Source: Salvator merianae
Lineage: Eukaryota; Chordata; Lepidosauria; Squamata; Teiidae
DNA: 64,000 nt
NCBI GenBank assembly: GCA_003586115.2
Contig: QVOM02000042.1
Coordinates: 77,295,636 to 77,359,635 of the forward strand
Direction: 5' to 3'
Below, one piece after another: positions 22,590 through 34,800 of this stretch (position 1 is its first letter; each line of letters starts with the position of its first letter). The notes beneath the pieces are model-generated. The model saw only the letters and a list, made by a program, of their open reading frames with translations. It did no database searches and was not told the origin of the DNA. Both the position numbers and the translations under genes were made by a program.

Positions 22590-22900
22590 CAATAATGAGT
22601 CTATTTAAAGTATTTTTATACCATTTTATCATATAAAAAATTTGAAAGCGGTTTACAAAAATTCAAAACAAGGTTAAAAACGATTAACAGCCATACATCA
22701 AAACAGTATTAAAAACTAGGTGAGGGTATAAAATTCAATCACACTGGGAATGCCTGCATAAACAGGTGGGGGGTCAGCAGGCACCTAAAATATACAATGG
22801 TAGGTAGGCACTCCACAAACATCTGCAGGGAGAGAGAATTCCAGTGTGAGGGCCCCACCACAGAAGTCCCTGCTGCAGTGACATGTGGTACCCGCAGTAG
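22590..22900 (-). mobile_element. L2-like LINE 3' end
   Basis: On the minus strand a frame encodes GPSHWNSLSLQ, then YFRCLLTPHLFMQAF, the typical end of an L2/CR1-group reverse-transcriptase protein (consensus of the form WNSLP...FRR-LK-HLF-QAF, from memory). It is followed by a tail containing GTAAACCGCTTTCAAA, the usual 3' UTR motif of these elements. Truncated and inactive. Confidence 0.65.
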
Positions 22901-25900
22901 AATCTCCCCAGATCTCTGTGATCTTCCCAGTTTATACTGTAGAAGACAATTAAACAAATACTGAGGTCCCAAGTTGTTTAGGGATTTGGGGACCTTTCCA
23001 CACCTGCCTTCCATGTTCTGGGATAGGGCAGGATGCCCTGTTCTGGAACACCTGTCCCACATCCAGACAAGGTGCTGCTGGAATGGAATAGTGCCATCCA
23101 CATTTAGACAGCCTGTTCTGCTCCAGGCCCAGCCTCCGAGAATTCTTGGAGCTAGTGCTGTGGCTCCGAGGGTTCCCGGTCTTTGCAGTTTTTGACCCAA
23201 TTGTTTTCACGCCAAACTCATTTCCAATGGTGCTTCCTAGAGCACTGTCAAATTGTGGTATTGTCTGCATGCCTCCGTGGTCTGGTATACCAGTTCTGGG
23301 CCAGTTCTAGACCTTCATGTCAAGATCTACAGCTGCACAGGACTAAGGTATCATTTTGGGTACCTTAGCCAGGTCCTACTTTGTCCAATGCACACAAAGT
23401 GTGATTGGAGAACGCTGGTGTAGTCCATACTGCCATGCAGACATCAAGCCCTGATTCCAAGATTTATCCCAGAATAGCATTTAACATGGAAAGCATATAC
23501 CAAGCATAGAACCAGGTATCTAAATTGGCAGCTGCTGCTTATTAGGACAGAGCTTCTAATTCTGTTGTGCCTGGCTGTTGTTTGCCCTTATTTTTATGAA
23601 TAAAGGAATACAAAGAAGTTTAATTAAAGAGTAATTTACCATTAATATCTCAGTGACACTGAACATGAAGCATTGCAATAATACAGAACTAGAAAACAAT
23701 TAAAGGTATGAAAAGCCTGGCCTGAATTTTTGCTAGCCAAAATGGATAGGCTGACAACATAATTGCGTGTTGTTGCAAAAGAAAGCCATTTATAGTTCTT
23801 AAAAAACAAATACTGTCAGAACACACAATGACACAAGGTAATATTGTTTATGTTTTACATGAACGGCAAACAATTCCAGGAATTTTAGAGAGAAGGACCT
23901 ACCATAGAAACAAGCAGAAATAATTCCCATTGTTTACTTCTTTTGAAGCAAATAGCTAGAAAAGGTTCCCTTGCTTCCCCTTTTGTAAGTGAAAGATCAA
24001 ACACTATTTCTTCATGATAAAGGTGAAAAAATCAGAAGAATTTGGAACATTTTTGAGTGGGCCCATCCTCCCCTTGTGGCTAAAGAAATGGTATCCTCTT
24101 TCTCTCCTTATGTTTAATGTCTCTTTTCAAATCAATAACCTGAAGATTAATCCTCACATTTGACTGTGCCCTCAGGACATTTATTTTACAGATTGACATG
24201 TACATCAAGAATAAAATTTCCCATTGTTACAGCTATTAAGACTTCCTTTCTCTATACTGCTCTGGTGGCCGAGTCTTGTAGCTAAACAATACACTCTTTC
24301 TCCTGATCACAACAATTTACTTAAGGTTGGAAAGTACTTATTCCTCATTTTTTCATTTCTACTGCCTACTAAAATTACTTAAGTAGCATTTGGCTGGAGT
24401 AGTTAAAATGTGCTGGAAAAAACAACCACCTTGTTTTAAGTTGACAATATCAAATTCATGGAATGATGGAAGGGTGGAGTAACTCTGAACCCCCAAAAGA
24501 TGTAATTTTGTATACAATTCAAAAAATATGATTTAGTACAATTTTATAATCTCAGGACCCCTGCCCCAGGAAAAAAAAAAATTCTGCAGAAATCAGGCCA
24601 ATACCATATAAGATCTGGCTCCAGGGCTTAAAAAACAAGCAGCATTATACAACTCCACTACCCCAAGCTGCACAATTTTTCACCAGTACTGGTGAGGGTT
24701 AATGTACCGGTCCATGCAAACTAATTGCACTAGAGTACTATGATCTCAACAGAAGTTTTAATGAGGGCCTACAAAAACTTAATTTATAGCCTTGCAAACA
24801 TCACCTCTTCTCCTCCCTCTGCTGAAGTACTGGATCTTCTCATCCACTTCCTAACACAACTGCAATTCCCACAATTTCTTTGAAAGACGGATGATCAAAG
24901 TAAGTTTTCTGCCTAACTCTGCTGTAAAGGTATACAAATTTGAGGTGTAGATCTGAGTGATAGCTGTAGGAGTTCTTCCTGTACTTGGTGTCAGCATGTG
25001 CATGTACAAAACTACCTCTTTGAGGATATCATGAATACAGCATGGTCCCTTGATTCAATACAGGAGAGGGGCAGGGATGGGTGTAACATGGGGTAGAGCT
25101 GTTGTTCCTGTTCCTTTTTGCTGTATGTTATATAAGGAGGAAGAATGCATATACTTGGAGGAAGTTTTGGCAAAAATGAATATCTCCTTTAAGACTATTT
25201 ACTTTAAGACTATTTGCCTGTATGCCTTAAGTTCTGCTAGCTCAGTTTACAGCAGTAAGTCAATAGATTACTAAAATAAGTTTTACAAAAGTTGGTTCAG
25301 ACCAAGCTCCCAGTGAAACATGACCCAACTAAAAAATTTAAGCAAGAAAGATCGAAAGCCATTCTAAGCTGGTCTCCAGAAAGAGGGAGTCTTGGGCTAG
25401 GCAAAAAGTACTTTGGCAGACACCCCTTCCATCAGCAGTGAAAGCTGGCAAACGGTCAGATGCTTATCCAGGGGCAGGACGACGTTTGCTGGGCCCATAC
25501 AGGGCATTGTTTGAACTCTCTAAAAGATACTCTGAAGGCCAAAAATGCCAAGATAATCCAATTCAATTTGATATACAATGATACCACTTTATCTTGAAAG
25601 ACTTCCTAGATAGCCACAATTTGCTGTGTTCTACTTTTTATTAACAACAATCCTATCACATTAATTAGGTCCAAAGCTGTTTATTGGTCCAAGGTAATTG
25701 AGCCAAAAAATTATTTCCAACTGCAAAAGGTTACAGGTTTGTCCTTCATATCAAAATCCACAGGGTATGCATAAAGAAGAACTCTCCCCCCCTCCAAAAA
25801 AGGGGGACACAACATAATGTCAAATAAAAGCTAGTGACAGGTTTGTTTGTCCCATAGCAGTCATGTCGGGTTTCTCCTCTCTTCCTCCCTCCAACAGCTA

Positions 25901-26400
25901 GACAAAGTGGGGCCAAATCTCAATGAAATATGAGTAACGATAAACTAACTTTTACTAAGCAGAGAAAAAGGCTCTACTAATTTTGCCCTTTCTTATGCTT
26001 TATATGGAACACTGCGCGTGTTAATGTTTGACCAGTTTATACACTGTTGCACAGCAGACAGAATGCATCTAGCAGGATGTGGACTGTGCCTTATATTATT
26101 TTAAAACATGGAGGGGGAACTGAACTCACTGGTACAGTTTAGCAGTGCATTTCTTCAAAGATATCTCTTGTTTCTTTCTTAATATTTGTATATGTGTATC
26201 CTATCAGCCCATAAGAAATGCAGTCCTAACCACTGATTGTTTTGGTGCATTTGTGTCCTTACACATATATTTTACTGTCAAAAAGCCATGTCAACAGCTA
26301 GTCACAGTTAGCACAATTAACAGAGTAATGTTTATGAATGATGAAGGGCTCCCAGGTCCACCCTGAGTACTTATCCAGCACCTGCAAAGTTTTTTTTTTT
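22901..26400. other. Intergenic stretch, no supported gene
   Basis: 22960-23450 is relatively GC-rich with short inverted motifs (GGGCAGGATGCCC, CTCCGAGAATTCTTGGAG) and may be an old DNA element. 23450-26400 is AT-rich and featureless. Open frames here lack domains. Confidence 0.45.
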
Positions 26401-26508
26401 AAAAAAATCAGGGTATTGAAACAATGGGATAGTAAGATAAATAACTGGACGTCTGATACAAAATGGCCAAGAATAAGAAAAATGGTATTAAATATAGGGA
26501 CTTATGAA

Positions 26509-26700
26509 CAGCGTCGGCTTGTCACTTTAAGCGAGGGTGTTCACGTGTCACTGCAAGGGGAGATTGCTGGCTGCAGGATTTGTGTTTTGCTCAGCAGGCT
26601 GCAGCAAGACCCACTCAGGGAGGGGCGTGTTTTCGCAGCCAGTGATCTCCCCTTCTAGCGACATGCGAACACATGTGTTTAAAGAGACGAGCTGTCACTG
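26509..26700. mobile_element. hAT-like MITE inserted in L1
   Basis: 192 bp. The left end CAGCGTCGGCTTGTCACTTTAA and the inverse of the right end CAGTGACAGCTCGTCTCTTTAA form imperfect terminal repeats of about 60 bp. Flanking octamers CTTATGAA (26501-26508) and CTGATAAA (26701-26708) agree at six of eight positions, consistent with a mutated hAT target duplication. Removing it restores the L1 reading frame (NIGTYE joins DKGGWSIP), which confirms the boundaries. Confidence 0.75.
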
Positions 26701-27100
26701 CTGATAAAGGAGGATGGTCTATTCCCACTTTGGAGAAGTATTATGTGGCTTTTCAGATTAAAAAAGTAATGGAATTAGAAGTAAAAATGGAAGAAAAATG
26801 GGTAAAAGTAGAGAAAAAGATGCACAATTTAGAAAATAGTAGCTTAATGTGGGGGAAAATGCCAGTGAGAAAATTTAGAGAATTATATGGACTGATGAAA
26901 CAAGTAATGGAAGTTTGGAGAATCTATCGACGTAAACTAGCACTACAAATATCAAAATATATAATCATTGAATATATAAATAAGGATCAAAAGGTGTTAG
27001 AAGAAAGAATATTACAGCAATTAAAGGAAAACTGGTTTAAATATTTAAAGAATCTATACAATATTAGAGGGGAATGGAGGGAACAGGAAATAAAAAGGTG

Positions 27101-27298
27101 CTGGGGAGAAGATGGCTAACTTATAATTCCTTGAGAAACTGGTCAGTAACTAATAACATACATTTATTGATCTACAGACCATTGACGGAGATAGAAGCTC
27201 TGGGGAGAAGATGACTAACTTATAATTCTCTGAGAAACTGGTATGTAAATAATAATATACAGTTACACATCTACAGTCTTTGACAGAGATTGAGGAAA
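27101..27298. repeat. 99-bp imperfect tandem duplication
   Basis: CTGGGGAGAAGATG begins at 27101 and again at 27200. Both units continue with CTAACTTATAATTC, GAGAAACTGG and ATCTACAG. It lies at the end of the L1 frame and breaks it. Confidence 0.85.
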
Positions 27299-28163
27299 TA
27301 TTGGAAGAAGGTTTGAAGGGGTCAGGAAGGATAGGAAGTAAAATAAATGGTTTATTAACAAATTAAAATAATGAAATAATGCAAAGCATGTTTCAAATAT
27401 GGCAGTTAGATATTAACATTACAAGGGAAAATGTTGGCCAGAAAATGAAGAAATTTAATGAATTAAAGAATAATAGGTACAAGAAATAGTACTTAAGATA
27501 TTCTATAGATGGTATAGATCAGCATCACAATTAGCACATATGATTACCTACAATGTCACTGCAATGGTGGCATGGGTGTGGACAAAGAGGTACATATTGC
27601 CACCTTTGGTGGGAATGTAATATTATAAAATTGTTTTGGAGAGATATTCAGAATAAAATTAATGATATTTTAAATATAAATTTGAATTTATCAAATACTG
27701 AAAAATAGTATTTATTTGATCAAATAATCTATGGAGCACATCATGGGATGAAAAGAAAGTACCAAATGGATATTAGATAATTGGTATAGGTATCTAATGG
27801 AACAATATAGATTTGATAAAATGTGGGAAATAAGGTTTAAAAGTCAAGGTATGAAATTGCTTCCGAGGACAGAGGAAAAATAGAAAGATTTATTGTTTTC
27901 AATGAGACTCCAAGTGCCAGAAGAATTGAGAGAAAAAAATAACAAGACTAACTCTTTGGTCCAGCTAAAATGAAAGAGGAGGAAGATGGACGAAATATTC
28001 TAGATGTTGTCAATTGTTGTGCATAAGGGGTTGATAGATATAGAAGTGTATCTGGTTTTTTATCCTTCTCACTTGATTGTTTGGGGAGCACTGTTTTTTG
28101 TTACTATTTGTTATTTCTGTTTATATAAAAAAATTTAAAACATAATTTAAAAAACTGAAAAAC

Positions 28164-28735
28164 AAAGAACCCCGCTACTGATCATTAGCAGGCAAAGCAC
28201 CTAACAGAGTGCTTATGGCACGCTTCTCCCAAATTTCCAGATATATTCACAAGCCTTAAATAGTTTGACAACTTCTGCCTTAGGGATATAAATGACAAGG
28301 TAAGCTTTGAATCATCCAATACAACACACTGCTCAGCCACAGATAGAGGGCAAACAAAAAATATGTTTCACGTGTGCCATATAATGCCCACAAATTCTGT
28401 AGGGCAATCTCTGGCACGTTCAGTTGGTTCAAACTCATTTCAAGGCAAATTTATTTACATGTAGCAACAGACAGCAAGTTAAACCAGAATCTTATTCATT
28501 GCACAGCAGCTTCTGGTTTGGGCAGATGCTCAGGTGTGCTTAGCCATGTAAGCCCTAGATGGTTTTAGCCTGAAGGGGTTTGCAAGTGATTAGTAGCTAC
28601 TCTCCCTCAGTTCAGAGTCAGACATAATATGCTACTGAAACCCAACTATTTATAAGAAACAATGGAAGAGGAAGATTGCTTCCACAGGTTGTATACCATA
28701 ATTCTAGCTTTTCAAGTTAATAAGAGACAATACCA
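28164..28735. other. Intergenic tail downstream of the LRP gene
   Basis: About 570 bp between the L1 fragment and the LRP 3' end, with no feature recognised. If a distal poly(A) site of the LRP gene exists it may lie here. Confidence 0.4.
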
Positions 28736-28753
28736 AAGCTTTATAAGAAATAA

Positions 28754-28759
28754 TTTATT
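28754..28759 (-). terminator. LRP gene polyadenylation signal
   Basis: AATAAA on the minus strand, only 8 nt after the TAA stop. Taken at face value the 3'UTR would be about 30-50 nt, unusually short, so a second distal site may exist. Confidence 0.5.
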
Positions 28760-28767
28760 GCTTTGCC

Positions 28768-28812
28768 TTACAGGTCTGTCCCCTTGCCCATCTTCAGGGG
28801 TGTGGATAGTTC
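28768..28812 (-). CDS. LRP exon 22 of 22 in window: C-terminus and stop
   Basis: Acceptor TTCTCCACAG, then 14 codons ([14 protein letters not shown]) and TAA. It joins the previous exon in phase 0 after DPGQ. If the previous exon were not spliced, the frame would stop after three more codons (VRV). The strong acceptor and the AATAAA just after this stop favour the spliced form. Confidence 0.7.
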   Translation of the reverse strand, partial: ELSTPLKMGKGTDL

Positions 28813-31800
28813 CTGTGGAGAACAAAGTCAGATTTCAGTATTCTTAGCATTATCTGAGCTACTGCCTTCCATCACTAGTGAAATTGCAGCCTGAGAACAG
28901 AAACCTTGAAACAATTCAGTTAAATTCCCCAGCCAGGAAAGAACTGCAAGCAGATACTAGAGGTTTTGTAAATAGAATAGCCTCGCTCAACAGGCAGCAT
29001 TTCCCTTGCCCTACCCACATTTAAACCATTCTCAAACAAGCCACTGAATCGAGCATGTTTGTGGGCTTCTCACTTTCATTTCCCTGCTGAAACACAGTAT
29101 GTCTTCAGGATTATTACAGCACATACACACTTCAAAGATCTTCAAACCCTGACCTGTCCAGGATCATAAGCAGCATTAATACAGGTTTCATCTTCAACAA
29201 AGTTGTCTTCTCGTTCACAACCCTTTGGGTAGATGGTCAGCGTTCTTGAGGATTCTGTACTAGAAGACCTTGGGAAGAGTTGGGAAAAGAGGACACAAAC
29301 ATTGACTACAGTTCAGTTACTAGGCTGAAACCCCTGTCCTAAGTTGTAGAGCTAGTTTACCTGGGAAGTGTCCTACTGAATCTAATCAACAGCCCCTCTT
29401 GTTCTGTACGCATTCTTATAAGGAATAACTGATTTTGCTACAGTGTTATTATGAAATTATATCTTAAAGCTTTCACTATCAAAATTCAAATGCATATCGG
29501 TATCAAGAACTCTTTTTGCATTGGCACGTGAAAAAGACTGCTACTATCAAGACAATGCAGTATATGCTGTGTTGCACTGTAGGAGTTCTCCAAGCTGGGT
29601 TGGGTTGTTGCAGATGTTTTGCCACTGATGATGCCACCTAGCCTGGCAGCAAAACTTCACCAGCAACACAATCCTGCTCAGAGAACTCCTACAACTCAAC
29701 ACTTTAGCCCTGAGCGACAGATACTGTCTCCTATATGCTTCACAATGGAACAGCATGTTTTCTAGAAACCCATTTTTTCATTACTTCAGATGAAAGAACT
29801 GACATGGTAAACAAGAACTGCATTCTTAACTAGATATTCTGATAGAAATACATTACTTGGGAATTAATCACCCTTAGAAGCATAACAGTCAACTGATTAG
29901 TTTACCTTAACATTCCTTGCCCAGATTTTCAGCAGAACAAGCATCTCTGAGGCAGCCAACCATGAGCACCACTGAACCATTTCATTATTTCACTACCAAC
30001 ATCTCAAATTAAAACTAAAAAAACAAGTGTAGAAGACTCACTAAGGCAAGACACACTAATTAGAAGGAAATAAAGTATCTCCTTTAAATAATTTTCCAGT
30101 GCGAGTCCCTTGGAATAAGAGAGTTATTCTCAAAGTATTAAGTAAACATAGCTAACAGTGTAGAAATTTGAGAATTAGCACATGAGGCACCAACACAATA
30201 ATGTCCATATTGCCCACCAGTCAACAACTTTTACCATTGGAACGCCTCTAGTTAGCAAGTAGGATGGAGAGCGAAAGAGACAGCAACTTACCTTTGGCGA
30301 ACTGGTTGCTTCCTCAAGTATATCAGGATCCCTGCAGCTGCCATTGTAATGAGCAGGATTGAGATGATGCTCAGAACAGCAACATGAGCCCTTCCTTCCT
30401 CTTCTTGGCAGTAGTCTCCGCTGTAGCCCTTCATACAGTTGCACTTTGCTCTGTCGCCAACAACAATGCAGTCTCCTCTCATGTTGCAAGTTTTGCGATT
30501 GCAAGGCTGCAACTGCAGATCGTTCTTCACATCTCCTTGCACCAGGGAAGGTTTTTCCCATTTACGGGTCACAAAGAATGTGGCTGCTTGACCTTCATTG
30601 GGAGGGGTGCTTTTGGATTTCCTTACTTCTGGTTTTACATATGCAGTTCTTGTGGCATGCTTATTTCCAAATGCTATGGCAGATGCTACCGTCTTTTTCC
30701 TACCGTGAAAGGATGTGGTATGAAGCAGTGGTGGCACTGTACTGGTGGGCTGGGGTATCTTCTTAAATGCATAGTTGCCTGCCAGTAGAAAAGCAACTTG
30801 TCACTTGGGGAACACGGCCATGTTAAACTAGTTCCATACCCGGCAGTTGTTAAAGAATGCAAGCTTTGCAGTAAATAAAGCTTGCTTTTCAAAGGGGGAA
30901 CAATATACTTAAGATTCATCACTTTTCCTCTTTTCCTTTATTTTTTTTTAAAGTAAAGGTAGTGAGAATGCAACCCTTACTTTTAATCTCTTGGGTTCTT
31001 TTCGACCAACTTAGAAAACTCGTTTTCCATGATGGGAATGTCAATTCCAAATTCATGTATCATCTAAACCTACAAGCATTTTATAATGCTATCAGACAAG
31101 ATTGAAACCTTATAGAGTAACCATGACTGCATTTTTGAAAGCAATTATTAATTTTGCATGTTTGTTACTTTCACTCATACTGCATACACACATCTGTGTA
31201 CATATCTTTGATTGTAAACATATTTTTTGCTTTAGAACCACATCACACAATTTGGAGAAATGTAGACTTCTAAAAACAACTTTTGTGGTGGGTTCAAGAA
31301 GAAAGATTAATCCAAGTTTGGAATAATTACCTCCCCAGTTCCATAAAATGCTGAACATTAGCGGACCTACATGAATTCTATTCCCTAGAATCAGTTCTAA
31401 GACAGATGACAAACTAGTTTTTAAAGTATAAAGTATAGTTTTGTTTTATCTTGCTTTTACTGGAGCCGTTTACCTCCGGTGCATTGTTTGTGTACAAAAG
31501 CAAGTGCTGTACTTTAGCACACTAAAGTCCCAAAACTATCTGCCTTCTGTGAAAATGTGATGATTCTTGATGAGGCAATAGTGGAATCTTAATGCATCCC
31601 ACTTTCCAAGTACTGCATTAACTCCTAAGGGATAAAGACTGCTATTGGACAAGTAAACACCATTTAGTAAGGCAGAATTTCAAAGCCCCAATTAGTCACT
31701 ATGCACATTCAGCTTCTGAGTTGTGTTACTCACAGCTTTTTTCATCAGATCCATCAGGGCAATCAGTGATACCGTTACAAATTTGCTCTTTTGCAATACA

Positions 31801-34800
31801 TTTGCTGTTATTGTTGCAAGACTGAAGTGGTTCAGAGCATCTGTGTGTTTTGATGCATTCAGTACCATGTTCTAGATGGTACCCAGTAGAACACTTGCAG
31901 CTTCTCCCTTCTGGAACTGGCAAGCAGATGTGGCTACATCCTCCATTCTTTTCTGAGCATCCATTGCTACCTAGAAGCACCAACAAATGTACAGCTCATT
32001 TACTACTTCACAAGGATGCTGCTAGTTAAACCAGCCCCCTGTTAGCTTGAAGCCTCTGCCAAATCCCTTTCACTGCCTCTACAGACTGTGAAAATAAAAA
32101 TATCCACAATCTTTGCAGGAGTTACTCAGTTTGGTGAAGGCTGGGATGGAAAAACACTTCTCATTCGGATCAGCAATTGAAATGCTCTTATTGCGACCAA
32201 AGCCCAAAGGACATCCCTATCTCTGCATCAGACCAGCAATCAGCATATTAGAGATGGGCCCAGCAGGACAACAAGTAGCCAAGTAATTGTGTAAAATAGT
32301 CTCGAGATTTCCCTTTAAGAAACTGAAGAACTTTACCTTGTTGGTTTCGTTTGCTGTAGATCTTTATATCCACAAGCTTTTGGTCTTCTCTAAACCACCA
32401 GCTTTCAAATGAGTTCATAACGCTGTGCCACACTCTTGTCACACCTATTGGACACAAAACCAGCCAGCATTTGGAGCACCAATACTGCCTTAAAATTCTG
32501 GCTTTAGACTTTCAAATCCTTTTAGACATTTGCTGAATTTTACCACTTCCTCCCTTTGGTTGTGTTTGCTTGGAGAATGAGCCAAGGCAGATGAACCAAA
32601 AGTAATGTGGATAATATTTGCCAACACCAAGGCTACATCTAGACGTTGTTTTCTTATTCTGCTATATTTGGATATTCCAGAATATCCATGCTTTAGCCCG
32701 GAATATCCAAACATAATGGAATAAGTAAGCAACATCTGGATGCAGTCCTAACTGTGTATTTTAAAGAGGTCTGTAAGGTTCTTAAGTGATTCTTTTTTTT
32801 CTTTCTTTTTATTTATTTTTTAGTTAAGATATATAAAGTTTACATTTAATTCAAAAATTCATAAGCTAACATTTTTTTCTGCTGACTTCCTATTTCTTCT
32901 AAAGTTTCTTCTGTGCTTAATGTTTCTTGCCCATCTTGATCACTTTCAATTCTTTTCTCCCACCGACTGACTTCTTCCCTCCTCATTCTTCAAATCCAGC
33001 AATCACAAGTCCACTTTCCAATTCTTGCAGAAAGTTGATAAAGGGTTTCCAGTTTTCATAAAACCTATCAACTGTCTTATTTCTCAGCAGGTTAGTCAAT
33101 TTGTCCATCTCGGCAAAGGTTTCCTTAAGTGATTCTGGCTTAACCTCAGCTGCTTCTCAGTGTGTTCTGCACTGGTTAGGAGATTTTTTGCCACTCTAGT
33201 AGAGTGTTGCCTTCTGGTTTCATCCCACTTCCCCACTTCCAGCTTTCTACTCTTATATCAATTTCCACTTCCCGCCCCATCTCTTTTCTTGTCCTTTTTG
33301 TTCCTGACTTTGGGCTTGTGATGTGAATAAATGAAAAACTAACACTGCATTATGCTTGATGTATTATTTTGTATTAGCTGCTTGTTGTAAACTGCCATGG
33401 GCAATCTTTTTTGAAAAGGCAGTATATATACAAATAGAAATGGAATGAATGAATGAATGAATGAATGAATGAGAGAAGTACTTCTGCATCCATACTAAAT
33501 AGCTCCAAGTTGCTACTATCCCCTTTTTGGGCAAGCTGCTGGTGAGTGGTGGCTACCCAACTTGTAGACAGGCTTGGAGGAAACAGATTATCTAGACCCA
33601 TTTCAATCTGGCTTCAGGTCACTCTGAATAGATGACATTTACAGGGAGGGAGACAAGGGTTCTTATTGGTTCTCCTTGATTTCTCGGTGGTTTTTGATTC
33701 CACCAAGCATGGTAGCTTGCTGTAATGACTTCAGGGATGGGGAACCACAGAAACTGCTTCACAATGGTTCTGTTCCTATGTCTGAGAGAGACTCTAGACA
33801 GTAGCAACAGGGAACTTCTGTTCAACACCTTGGAAATTCCCCAGGGATCAGTTCTGTTCTCCATGATCTTAGACATGATGTCCCTGGAAGAGATCATCAG
33901 GAAATTGGGTGTGATGCCATCAATATGCTGCTGACACCCAGCTCTACCTTTCCATTCCATGTGAATCAGGAGAGATAGTTCAGGTGCTTGATCACTGCTG
34001 GAAGGCAGTAATAGGAGGCACCAATAAAAACTGAATCTGAATCTGGACAAGATAGAGGTACTGTTTGTTATGGGGTCTCAAGTGCAGGAAGTTAAGGGAT
34101 GGGGTTGTACATGACCTAGGATTCATTGGTGCCACTTGAGGTTCATGTGGCAATAGTAGCCAGGAGAGCTTACTTCCATCACCAAATGGTTTACCAGCTT
34201 TGTTGTTTCCTGGATAGGAACAACTTGGGCACTGTGATCCACACTGTGATGACCTTTAGTTTGACTACTGTAATGCACTCTATATGGGACTATCACTGAA
34301 GAACATGTGGAAGCTGGAATTCATGCAGAATAAAGCACTCTGACTGCCAACAGAAATCTCGGGCTGGACCCACATCACAACAATCTTGAAAGATCTACAC
34401 TGCCTAATTGCTACAGAGCCCAAAAGAACGTGTTGATTCTTACATAAGCTATAAATAGCTTGAACCTCAAATATCTAAAGAAGACCATTCTCCCATATAC
34501 ACCTGTAGTAAGACTATAGAAAGTTCCTTTTTGTAGTTCTGCCATCATCAGTTGTTCCAGGAGAATGCACATGAGAGGAACTTTTCAGTGGTGACCCCCA
34601 AGCTTTGGAACAGCCTCCGAGTGAAAGTATGCCAGGTTCCAATGTTACATGGTATTTGGTACCTGGTTAGAACATTCCCCTTCACCTTTGATGTTTAGCT
34701 CTCTCCTAATGCTGCCCTGCTAGAGTGATAGAAGGATTGTATATTAATTTTATTGTATATTGTTTTTGTTGATTTTATTCGTGTTTTTATACTGGATATT

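Larger units (their letters stand above)
26401..28163 (+). mobile_element. L1 LINE fragment, 3' half of ORF2
   Basis: The 26673-27119 frame contains DKGGWSIPTLEKYYVAFQ, the connector region after the reverse-transcriptase domain of L1 ORF2. About 27550-27660 encodes CW-GCGQRGTYCHLWWEC---KLFW, matching the L1 C-terminal cysteine/HxWW motif. The fragment ends in an A/T-rich tail near 28163. Stops and frameshifts show that it is dead. It carries a MITE insertion (26509-26700) and a 99-bp tandem duplication. Confidence 0.85.

Noticed and set aside
22739..23200. 153-codon minus-strand frame as a host gene
   Set aside because: Its C-terminal third is the end of an L2-like reverse-transcriptase protein; the rest has no domain.
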